From Saussurea involucrata (lineage: Eukaryota > Streptophyta > Magnoliopsida > Asterales > Asteraceae): a stretch of DNA of 64,000 bases. The number at the start of each line of letters is the position of its first letter. Positions within the stretch are counted from its first letter, which is position 1. Location of the stretch: positions 225,440 to 289,439 of the forward strand of contig JAWVWS010001018.1 in the NCBI GenBank assembly GCA_033807775.1, given 5' to 3'. Of this stretch, positions 46,437 through 56,204 are shown piece by piece. The position numbers and the translations under genes were made by a program. The notes beneath the pieces are model-generated. The model searched no databases, was not told where the DNA came from, and saw only the letters and a program-made list of their open reading frames with translations.

Positions 46437-46695
46437 ATAATTACATAAAAGGTCCCTAAATTTATATGGTCTTTACAAACATAAATAAAAGCCAGAAAAA
46501 TTATAGAAAAAGGACAAAAACGTGGTTGGACAAAATTACCCCTGACACCAACGCACCAAATAGACGGGGTTAGTGTTCAGGTCCTCCTTTTGGAGTAAAA
46601 CTTAAAACTGAAAGACCACTTCTTGAGATATTGAAGTTTAGGTATATCTTTCAAAGAAGTCATATAACCACAAGGACCAAAAATGCAATTCACTC
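45126..46695. mobile_element. Non-autonomous MULE, 1570 bp
   Basis: The terminal inverted repeats of about 270 bp (left 45126-45390, right about 46430-46695) begin 'gagtgaattg(t/c)atttttggtcc' and are roughly 80% identical. Flanking 9-mers are ttttattat (45117-45125) and ttttatgat (46696-46704), one mismatch, so a Mutator-type 9-bp duplication. The interior holds no transposase. A short stretch on the - strand near 45660-45430 has coding character (an ATG followed by a Gly/Ser-rich start and an Asn/Gln-rich run, soon stopped) and could be a captured gene piece. The mismatched duplication and diverged ends indicate an older insertion. Confidence 0.88.
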
Positions 46696-46940
46696 TTTTA
46701 TGATCAATGGTTATGCTTAATTGCAGGTTATATAATGATAAAAAAGAAAATTATAACTCATTAAGTGATTTGTTGATGTATGGACTTAAAAGTTGAATTA
46801 AATGATAACTAATTTGTAAATAAGAGCAAACGTGATTATAGTGTAAATAAAAATCTCATTTCAACCGCAAATTAATACAAAATGATTATTTACGCAAAGA
46901 TGTTCTATTTTTGTCTTAGATTGTATTTTTATATATATAT

Positions 46941-48179
46941 GGCCCTTCTTTTGCTAACCAACTCATTGGTACTAACCGGGCTAACCAACTATAACTGTAG
47001 ATTAATTAGATCAATGGCTATAATTTAAAACCGACTTTATATTCTAATTTATTATGTCTCACGTGCCTTATTTTTTGTGCATAAGGGTAATTTGGTCAAA
47101 AAACCACATCATAACAAAGGAAACAAATTCCATCCATATTAACGGTTTCCTCTTTTCAAGCAACCCAAATTTCTCCTTATTTGAAAAAACCCACCATCTC
47201 CCATGGCGGACCCACTTCACACCCTACCCTCTCCACCCCCACCTAACCCAAAACCTTCCATTCCGACCGTCGGAAAATCACCCAACAAGCGAAAGATCAC
47301 AACCGCCACTAGTTCTCCGGCAAACAAACGCCCTAACAAAGACGCACCCTCCTCCACCACCACCGGTGACGATGGAGATACTGCCACCAGCAAACGGAAC
47401 CCTCTCCACCCCCACCTGACCCAAAACCTTCCACTCCGACCGCCGGAAAATCACCCAACAAGCGAAAGATCACCATCGCCACTAGTTCTCCGGCAAACAA
47501 ACACCCTAACAAAGACCCACCCTCCTCCACCACCACCGGTGACGATGAAGATACTGCCACCGACAAACGGAAGGATATCTTACAAGATGTTAATATTGAA
47601 GACATTGAAGTGATGAAGATACTGCCACCATCTCATGTAACAATTAATTAATGAAACGAAAAAGGAGGAAGATGAAGCAATGCCTTGCTTTCCCATGTAC
47701 GCCGGTAAAGAAAAAAACTCTAAGTCGCCGACGAACTCTAAGTCACAGAAGGCGATGATGATGATGATGATGATGCTTATGTGCACATAAACTGTGCATA
47801 TGATTTAGTCTGAGATGGCTTTTGCACATATGCACATCTGCATATATGCACACTTGCATATATGCACAATGTCTCATCTGTATATATGCACACTGTCTCA
47901 AAGAACTGGTTTATAGAAAAAAATGTATTAATTGAGTTAATATAATTTCGAAAATCATGAATTAGATAACTACATTTACTAATTAAGAGGAAAAATTGGA
48001 TATAAAATAGGAATGTAGAATCAGTTATTAAATGTGAGATAAATATGGAAGAAATTGGATATACCCATTTTACCTTTGTTGGCGTGCACCTAAACCAAAA
48101 TAAAAGGAGCAATTTGATTGGTCAATGGTTAGTTAGCACGGTTAGTACCAATAGGTTGGTTAGCAAAAGAAGGGGACCC
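46941..48179. mobile_element. Inverted-repeat element bounded by TA microsatellites, 1.24 kb
   Basis: The left end 'ggcccttcttttgctaacca' and the complementary right end 'tggttagcaaaagaagggga' start inverted repeats of about 48 bp, which also contain 'ttggtactaacc'. TA tracts abut both ends directly. The interior carries a coding-like piece (47203-47646), an (ATG)n tract and 'gcatatatgcaca' repeats (47820-47895). No transposase is present. The superfamily is not assigned. Confidence 0.82.
47203..47646 (+). pseudogene. Captured gene-like fragment with a 173-bp tandem duplication
   Basis: An ATG at 47203 starts MADPLHTLPSPPPPNPKPS, followed by a basic Ser/Thr/Asn-rich stretch (GKSPNKRKITT, SSPANKRPNKD) and an acidic GDDGDTAT. 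The segment 47228-47400 is repeated at 47401-47573 with about ten differences. Because 173 is not a multiple of three, the second copy falls into another frame and the protein is broken. Without the second copy the frame would continue into KRKDILQDVNIEDIE. Base composition is strikingly C-rich compared with the flanks. The source gene was not recognised; it resembles the 5' end of a plant nuclear protein gene caught by the surrounding element. Confidence 0.55.
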
Positions 48180-48211
48180 TATATATATATGGGTTGTGGT
48201 TAAGAAGATAA

Positions 48212-48262
<51 letters not shown>

Positions 48263-50960
48263 AATTTAATTAAAAACATTTTTAGTTTTGTACACGATTT
48301 TCATACACATAATAAATACATAAATAATCGTACGAAATTTGAATGAAAAGTCTAAAATAATTGATGTTAGTTCGAAAAAAAATCCAATTTATACATAGAA
48401 AAAATATATTATATGTGATTCAACTTGAAAGATCTTAATCAATTGATGAAGGCATGGTGGTGGTAATTGGTGGAGGTGGCGATGGTCGGCGGTGGAGGAA
48501 GTTGTACTGCAGGAAGAGGTGGAAGTGGCCGACGATAGTTGACGGTGGCGGGGGGTGGTTGTGGTGGTGGCAATGGACAATGGTTGTGGAGGTGGTGGAG
48601 GAGGTTGTTATAGTGCTGGAGGAATTGGTAGAGGTGTCGACAGTGATTGACGGTGGCTATGGGTGGGCGTCGATGGTAATGGCGACGACGATGGGTAGTG
48701 GTGACCTTTAAAACTAATACCATATTATGATTATATCAAATGAGGTAGATCAATATTGTTTAGTTACTGTTTCACTTTTGTCCAATGATGTTCCATCTGT
48801 CCCACCCTATCTAGACCTTGTCCTTGTCCCATGCCACGCCAAACGTGAGACAACGAGTTTTGTCTAGTCCTGTCGTATCCCGTCTCATGTACCAAACACA
48901 ACCTGGATGCACATTAAAATGAGATGTATTACGATGTACCAACTCAATTCCTATATTATGCGCGATTAACGAGTTAGTTTGAGATTAAAGTGATCAAGAG
49001 TCCAAATTTGTTTCTTACATTTTTTACATTATAACTCTTTTTCTCACCTAATTTGTCGTGTATATATATATATATATTCATCATTTTAGGTAATCTATTA
49101 GTGATCATGCATGAATATATATTTAAAGATACAATAAGGTACTTCATTTTTATTTATTTTTTGAACGACGAATTTTATTAGAGCAACACTAGCAAGGCGC
49201 TAGAGGCAAAGAGGAACCCATTACAATAAAGAAGCAGGTACTTCATTTTTATTGTTTATCTCTTAGATTATGTCAATCTAACTTTACTTATCACGAAAGA
49301 TAAATCAATATGCATTTTAATTATTTTTATAATTAAATGTGAATTTTTTATAAATACCAATTAAATATATTCGTGTTTCTAATCAACACATATTTAATCA
49401 ACGGAATTCTTATTATTTTTGAAAAATTATCAAATAACTTATAAAATGACAATTTAAACAAAGCTTTTATGAGAAGTTGGTGTCATTAATTATATTGAAG
49501 ATTATAAAAATAGAATGGATTGTGTTTTAGTTTATGATTAGGATGGTTGAAAATATAACAACCTTGTAACTTGTAAGGAAGTCACACATTTCTTTATTGA
49601 TCAATTACAGATTGATTCATTTCATTGCGATTAAGATGACACAATGTTTTACTTCTCCTTTCATGGCAATATTGAATTCAACTCTCGTTCTCCTTACTAT
49701 ATAAGAGTATATATATATATAGACGCGTTCTTTTGTTAACTGTCTAATTAATACACATTACAAACTATGTTAATTAGAATATTTTTGTCTTTTTCATATT
49801 GAATATTGAGATATACAACATTTCTTAATCATAGCATTTCACTTAATTATATGTTAATTATCTTATTCACTTACCATTTTGAAATAAAAACGTAATTATT
49901 TTTAAACAAAAAACATCATTTCACTTATGAATTTTAAAACAAAGTGATTGTCTTTCAACTTTGTTTAAATTTCTTAATTGTATCATTTAATTTTGTTTTC
50001 GCTTATGAATTTTGATAATTTTTCTTAAAACTACCAAAGTTTATAAACGAAACACTTTAAACAAAAATAATTGTTTCACTTATATAAGTGAACTATGGTT
50101 AAAATACCTTAATTATCACATTCATTTTGTGGTTTCGTTTGGTTAAACTTTTGAAACAACCCAAGTTCAATTCATACATGGATGAAAGAATTAATTTAAA
50201 AAATAACCGAATTTAAAATGATGAAAAGAAATTTAATTATCAAAATAATCGAATTTACTTCTAAAAACAACTTAATTTATCTTTGAGAAATAAATCACAA
50301 TTTAATTATCTCAATGTTACTCTTCATTTTAATCATATATCGGATGCATGCATCTTAATTATAAGACTATAATTATTTAAGAACCCACAAAATTGTTATA
50401 ATTCTGAGAACCAATGAAATCAAGCGTTAATTCATATGTTCTTTCTTCATTTAAAATAAAATTTTAGTTTATTTATTAGCATACACTTATTTCACAAATT
50501 AAAATTTATTTACATGTTTAGGGAAAAATGTACACGCAAGATGTTTCATACTATGAACAAAATTCATATCAACAAATTAACACATTATAAAATAATTAAA
50601 TATCTTAAATCCTGATGTTAGACTAATTTAAAAACAATCCTAAGATGAAATTTTCATGATTCTCACAATATATAAGATTACCATTTAATTATGCGCCATT
50701 ATATACTCACACATACATACATAATTAATTCTAATTTATCATAGTAACAATGATTATATTGATTATCTAAGTTAAAAGTATTTAGAGAAATATTAAACTA
50801 GGGTTTGGCGATGAGTAAAATGGTAAACCTGTTGGATAATATTGGTGGTAAGAAAATGTTGTTCGTTTTTTTTTTACCTTTTTTCAGAGTAAGAAGATAT
50901 ATAATGATCATATGATAAATAGGAGGTGAAAAAAGACAATAATTTGTTTTTTTTGTCTTT
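48180..50960. other. Intergenic DNA with microsatellites
   Basis: TA/AAT tracts lie at about 48213-48265 and 49057-49076. A GGT/GGA-rich stretch at 48450-48710 gives spurious open frames on both strands. The rest is AT-rich with no recognised gene or element ends. Confidence 0.55.
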
Positions 50961-50966
50961 GCATTG

Positions 50967-51010
<44 letters not shown>

Positions 51011-51012
<2 letters not shown>

Positions 51013-51380
51013 AGCTTCAAATGTAAACTTTTTTTTTCGTGTAAACTCTTGATTTCATAGGTTTTTTGATGAATTTTTTTATGGAATTGTTTATTTTGAT
51101 GAAATCGTTTCATATCATTCATTTCTTGACGAATTTTTTTTGCGAAATTTGTAGTTTTATAGGTGAAAACGAAAAATGTATGAAACAGTTCATAAAAATG
51201 AAAAAAACCAATGAAACTACAAATTTCATAAAAAAAATTCGTCAAGAAATGAATGATATGAAACAATTTCATCAAAATAAACAATTTCATAAAAAAAATT
51301 CATCAAAAAAACCTATGAAACTACAAATTTTACACGGTTTACAAGAAAAAAAATTTACATTTGAAGGAGCATCTCTCCCT
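51011..51380. mobile_element. Foldback element between microsatellites (relative of element A)
   Basis: The left side 'ggagcttcaaatgtaaac' and right side 'gtttacaagaaaaaaaattt ... gaaggagc' are inverted. The arms are filled with 'tgaaattgtttat', 'gaatgatatgaaac' and 'aaatttcat' motifs like those of the 33-kb and 36-kb foldbacks. It is bounded left by a ~50-bp TA tract and right by (CT)n(TA)n. Confidence 0.75.
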
Positions 51381-51420
51381 CTCTCTCTCTCTCTATATAT
51401 ATAGAGTGAGAGAGAGAGAG

Positions 51421-52456
51421 ATGTATTCAAATACAAACCTTTGAAATGTTGCACCCCTTCAAACTAATCTCAACCCTTAATCTAACCTTATTTTTTCTAT
51501 CCCTTTTTTTGTTTTATTTAATCGGGAGGGTAATCTTGTAATTGATATTTATCTTTAAGAAATATTTGATTAATTAAATATAGATATTTGTTGCTTTAAT
51601 TTTGTGGTTCCTAATTTTTTTGCTAAATTTGTAACTGTCATCCTTATTGCCATGGTTGTGTGTGCAGTTCGGTAAATGTTTAAAATATTCGATTTCGAAT
51701 TCAAGTTCGTTTAGCAAAAATGGTACTGGACATCAACAACGGGTATGGAAATCATATTTCTGGAGAACCATGCATACTCTCTTGTGCATATATGCATACT
51801 CCATACATGCACATATGCTACAAATAGTTGAATGGTCCATAAATGAAAGCATGTATGTCAGAGGCATGTATGAAGAAATAGGTGAAGCATATTTTTTTGT
51901 GCATTTATGTTTGTAGCACTAACCTATCGTGTGTGCATATATGCACATCGGTGTATTTCCCACATATTTTAAATGGCATATATGCATACAGATGTCTGTA
52001 TGTATGTGTGAAATATGCAGATATGTCCATTTCAAAAGTGTACATATGCATACGAACATGATCCAATACTTTTTCTGTATGTTTTTCTCGTATATCTTCA
52101 TCGTCGGCATGCTTTCCTCCTACCATGATTTCACGATGATGCTGGAATATACAAAGAAGTTGTTTTACTGGAATAACAATCCTGCAAATCAAGGAATCTT
52201 CAATCACAGGAAAGAGAAAATCAAAACAAAAGAGAAGCAATATTTTAGGAAAAAAAATCTTTATTGATTATCAGTTTCATATTTATCTAATTTTAATAAT
52301 ATATTCCTTAAATAAATGGTTATTAGTATTATTACGTTACTTCCCATTTTTATTATTTAATTAAAGAAAATCCGAAAATAAAGAGATTGAGATCAAGGGT
52401 GGAGATTGGTTTGTAAGGGGTACAAGAAATACAATGTTTATTTGATTTGTATCACA
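51421..52456. mobile_element. Inverted-repeat element between microsatellites, about 1.04 kb
   Basis: Left-end sequence 'gcaccccttcaaactaatct' pairs with the complement of right-end 'ggtttgtaaggggtac', and homology extends over about 65 bp of each end ('caacccttaatct' against 'cacccttgatct'). The borders are (TA)n(GA)n on the left and (TA)n on the right. The interior contains many 'tgcatatatgcac' type palindromes (about 51780-52060). No coding region was accepted. Confidence 0.72.
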
Positions 52457-52494
52457 TATATATATATATATATAGAGAGAGAGAAAATTCAAAC

Positions 52495-52677
52495 GAGAAC
52501 GCTAACTATTTACGAGAACACGAGAACGGCCGTCCATATACAAAATCACATGTGATTCACGTACAAAATCACATGTGATTTTACACTACCTGGATTTTGT
52601 ACAAAATCACATGTGATTTTGTACATGGACGACCGTTTTCGTGCTCTCGTAAATAGTTAGCGTTCTCGTTTGAACTT
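52495..52677. mobile_element. Small foldback element between GA/TA and CT/TA microsatellites
   Basis: The inverted arms of about 65 bp start 'ttcaaacgagaacgctaact' and are almost perfectly complementary at the right. The centre has three copies of the palindrome aatcacatgtgatt. Flanks are (TA)n(GA)n on the left and (CT)n(TA)n on the right, so even the microsatellites are inverted relative to each other. Confidence 0.85.
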
Positions 52678-52699
52678 CTCTCTCTCTCTCTATATATAT

Positions 52700-53710
52700 A
52701 TTTATTAATGAAAATTTGATATATATACTTATATTTTATAAGAAATTCCATTATTTGTTGAATCAAATTTTATTCAGAATCGTATACCTACTACATTTGT
52801 TAGTTTATATCTTATTTTTGTTAAATTGATATAGATATAGACAGGAGTTTCGTGCTACATTTAATTATTAGTTTTATTATTTATATTTTAAACAAACACA
52901 ATAACAAATAAAGACCCATATTCGACCATTGCAAATCCTAGGGTATTAATGAGCCATTTAATTACCAAACATTTATCACAGGATAAACGCTTGTTAGTGA
53001 TAGTCGTCATTCTACTTACCTTATCAGATAACGTTTTTATCATCAAAATAAATTATTGTTGAGCGACTTTTTATCCAATATGCATGGATATAAGTATTCT
53101 CGATCCCTCATTTATTAGGTAAGATTTTTCTCTTTTATATGCCTTTATTGGTAAGATTTTATATTTTTTGTCATGCTCATCTGATAAGGTAACTAATACC
53201 TAATAAACATTTAACCGACAAACATTTAGAAAACAACACCAAACTCATGTGTTAATGCATGAAAGTTTTCAAGAAGGTAAAAATACATATTAGGACACTT
53301 ATATAACATAACACGAACACCATTTGCAAATTAGCTCCTCTACTTGGTTTGTGTACGAAAACAAATGAATCAAACTCCTTTATTTTCATTATTATCATCT
53401 TAATTATATTATTGATATTTAGTTTTAATCAAGTTAATGGAAAAAAGAAAGCTAATCATTTTAGCCATCACTATGAATATTTTAATCACTGCTCAAAAAA
53501 ATAAATAAATATATATATATATATATAAAATGATGTTTTTATTTAACTCACGAAACAAAAATTTGAATTTACATTAAAACTATATATTTTATTACTTTAA
53601 ACCCTAACCCCATAATTTTGACCCCCATTTGACCTTTTTCCCTATTTTGTCCTAATTTACCAACCCCACAATTTCTTATTTAATTAATATAATATAATAT
53701 AATTTATTAT
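52700..53710. other. AT-rich intergenic DNA
   Basis: No gene was found. TA tract at 53507-53527. Confidence 0.55.
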
Positions 53711-53725
53711 ACGTATGCAACAAAT

Positions 53726-53919
53726 TGGGCAAAAAGGTTGATACCGGCAACCCTGATCGGTCTCATATCTGATTCTGCCTACTTGGGTATCCGTATAAGG
53801 GGGCATTTTGAGGCTCACTCGGTGGTTGTAGCTAACAGGGCCTGGACTCGAACCCATGACCTGTTGGTTATTGGGCAAGTCTCCACGTCTCATTACCAAC
53901 TGAGCTACACGCCATAGAC
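53726..53919 (-). mobile_element. tRNA-derived SINE with perfect 15-bp target duplication
   Basis: On the - strand the 5' part carries pol III promoter boxes: A box tagctcagttgg (53907-53896) and B box gggttcgagtcc (53855-53844), spaced as in tRNA genes. About 120 bp of unrelated body follow. The 194-bp unit is flanked by identical direct repeats acgtatgcaacaaat at 53711-53725 and 53920-53934. It is not a tRNA gene: the stem pairing breaks down after the B box and it has a tail and duplication. Confidence 0.92.
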
Positions 53920-54030
53920 ACGTATGCAACAAATGCACACTTGACTATCACACATAATTTTTTTTAATTACAATCGAATATAACTATTTTCAAGCAAATA
54001 TTTATTGTATTTTATTTCATCAACTATTAA

Positions 54031-54512
54031 CGCTGTGTTCTCGAAACTCATTTTAGGAAGGAAAGAAAAGGAAATGAAGGGAAATGGGTGGAAAGAAAAA
54101 AAAATTCGTGTTCTCGAAACTTTTTTAGGAGAGAAAGGAAAGGAAACGGAAGAAAAATAATGATGAGTTTCCTTCCAAAACTTTCCTCCCAAACGTGGGA
54201 GGAAAGGGAAGGAAAGGAAAGGAAAGAAATTAAAAGAACTTTAAAAAAAAATACTGAAATTATTAAAATTACAAAACTACCCAATATTTCCTTATAAAAG
54301 ATATATTTTTAAGGGTATATTAGTAAAATTGATATCTTTCCTTTCCTTTCTCTCCTGTTCAAGAAAACGCAAATTTTTTTACTTTCCTTTCCTTTCCTTC
54401 ATTTTTCTTTCCTTTCGAGAACACAAATGAAAAAATTATTTCTTTTCCTCTCTCTTTTCTCTCCCTTTCTCTTCCATCCATTTCCTTTCTCTCCGGATTA
54501 GAGAACACAGCA
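54031..54512. mobile_element. Tourist-like MITE, 482 bp, upstream of EMF1
   Basis: The inverted ends (c/t)gctgtgttctc are flanked by TAA (54028-54030 and 54513-54515). The body is a long purine/pyrimidine-biased foldback of 'ggaaaggaaag' and 'ctttcctttcc' stretches. Further 'gtgttctcgaa' copies lie inside (about 54108). It has no coding capacity. It ends about 425 bp upstream of the EMF1 TATA box. Confidence 0.78.
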
Positions 54513-54937
54513 TAACAAAATGCTTTTTTAATTTGTAAATTGTAATGTAAACTGATTTTAACTTGTCATTTTTATGGAGTTTATAAAAGCAATTTTTTAT
54601 AGAAATAATGTAAAGTATTTTTATTTATTTATTAAACTTAACCTTTTAGTGCAGGGAAAAAAAAAGTAAAACCGAACTACGCATTTTTGGAGCGTGAAAT
54701 ACACGAACCAATGGTAAGAAGTTTAAGTGCGCGGCATCTTTTGTCTTCATTTGACAAAACAATGACTAGAAAGTGACTAGTCACCTAACAGGGCGTGTGA
54801 GTATGAAGCGCGTGGGGAAAATTAGGGTTTATTTTGAAAAATTGGGATAAGAACACCTTGCACGCACTTTTGTTGCTGACGTGGCTGCAGCTGATTCGAT
54901 TCTCTCTCACGCAGTTTCGCACCTTTACTGTGTGTAT

Positions 54938-54945
54938 TATAAATA
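54938..54945 (+). promoter_or_regulatory. EMF1 TATA box
   Basis: The sequence tataaata lies about 30 bp before a plausible start at ~54970. It is followed by a CT-rich leader (54999-55016), common in plant 5' UTRs. Placement is inferred from the downstream gene. Confidence 0.6.
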
Positions 54946-54969
54946 CGTACATAAAATATATAGGTAAGA

Positions 54970-56204
54970 AGACAACAAAGCGTGAAGTAATACAATAATC
55001 TCTCTCTCTCTCTCCTCAAAACACACACTGGAAAAGCCTTCACTCTTTCTCTCACTACATTTCTCTCTCTAATTCGTGAAAACCTAAAGGGGCGAGGGCT
55101 AGGGTTTTCAGCGTCTTCGCACTGGAATTACTCGCAGAAGGATTTGAATCTGTAAGTAAAATTTACATATTCAGCTTCGTTTCTTGATTTGGTATCTACT
55201 GGTAGATGTTTTTAGTGTTTCAGCTGAGAAAATCATGGTTTTTAAGTGTTTCGATTCTTTTGTTGATTTTGATTCGGTGGATAAGGTTTCAGATCTACGT
55301 GCTGTTGTAAATTGATCGGTGTGATGTAAGTGGCATTCTATATGCACTCATAATAGCTTACGTTTTGAGCTCACTCTCTTGAAATATTTTTTCGATTTAG
55401 TTGATCTATTATTATTTTTGCTTAATTTGCTGTATTCAGCTTATTTCCTTTCTAAGGTTCGATGCATATACCATGTTTTTCTATCTCTTTATTGAATTTC
55501 TGTTTACAGCAAAACATATTGGTTGGATATGGTTTGTAGAAACCCTAAAATATTTATATCTGATTATTGTATGTATATGTATCTGGGACGGTGGTTAATT
55601 CGGGTAAGTCTCATGACTATAAATTGGGTTTTCTAGGATTCTCTAGAATGTTAAGAGCTTTACCTTCTATTGTATGTAATTGTGACGTGTTCCTGGTGTT
55701 GGTAATTGAATTAAGGTATGCCCCCTATCCAAATGCACAGTTTGAGTATAAAGATCTTCGGTTTTAGTGGCTGACATTTGTGTGGCTTGGTGTTTGACAT
55801 GTGACATATTTGTTTAATCTAGTTTTCTATTAATTTTGTTATTTATTCGTTAATATGTGTGCCTGTATATATGTGTGTGTGTGTGTGATAATGGTATAAT
55901 TTAATTTTTTTTGTTGCGTTTTGATTTGGCTTTCACTTGGCTTTAGTTTCCGTGTTGGTCCTATTAACTTTGTTATGCCTTGCTTTATTCACTTCTGTTG
56001 TGCTAGTTAGTCTTTTGCAGATTCTGATCTTTATGATACGCTCATTTATTAACTTACTATAAATACTATACTGTTCTAGTAATTCTTTAATCTAACGATC
56101 AGTCAAGTAGATTAAATTATTTAAATTTTTGTGAAATTGTATATAGTCAGGTACAACTACTTGTCTTTTACTTGAAGTTCTATTCATATTATTGTATTTC
56201 AGAA
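54970..56204 (+). other. EMF1 5' leader with intron
   Basis: A first non-coding exon ends at a strong donor (ct|gtaagt) at 55151. The intron 55152-56202 ends tatttcag just two bases before the ATG. Introns in the leader are frequent in plant regulatory genes. The transcription start is estimated, not seen. Confidence 0.65.

Noticed and set aside
48389..48723. Overlapping frames on both strands, His/Pro- or Gly-rich
   Set aside because: They come from a GGT/GGA low-complexity tract. No start context or family similarity was found.
51647..52267. Frames inside the 1.04-kb microsatellite-bounded element
   Set aside because: They are made largely of 'catatatgcac' repeats translated on both strands.
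53844..53907. tRNA gene
   Set aside because: Pol III A and B boxes are present, but no acceptor stem closes after the B box and the unit is a 194-bp SINE with a target duplication.
54822..55055. - strand frame over the EMF1 leader
   Set aside because: It is antisense to the TATA box and CT-rich leader, and is explained by the (GA)n tract.
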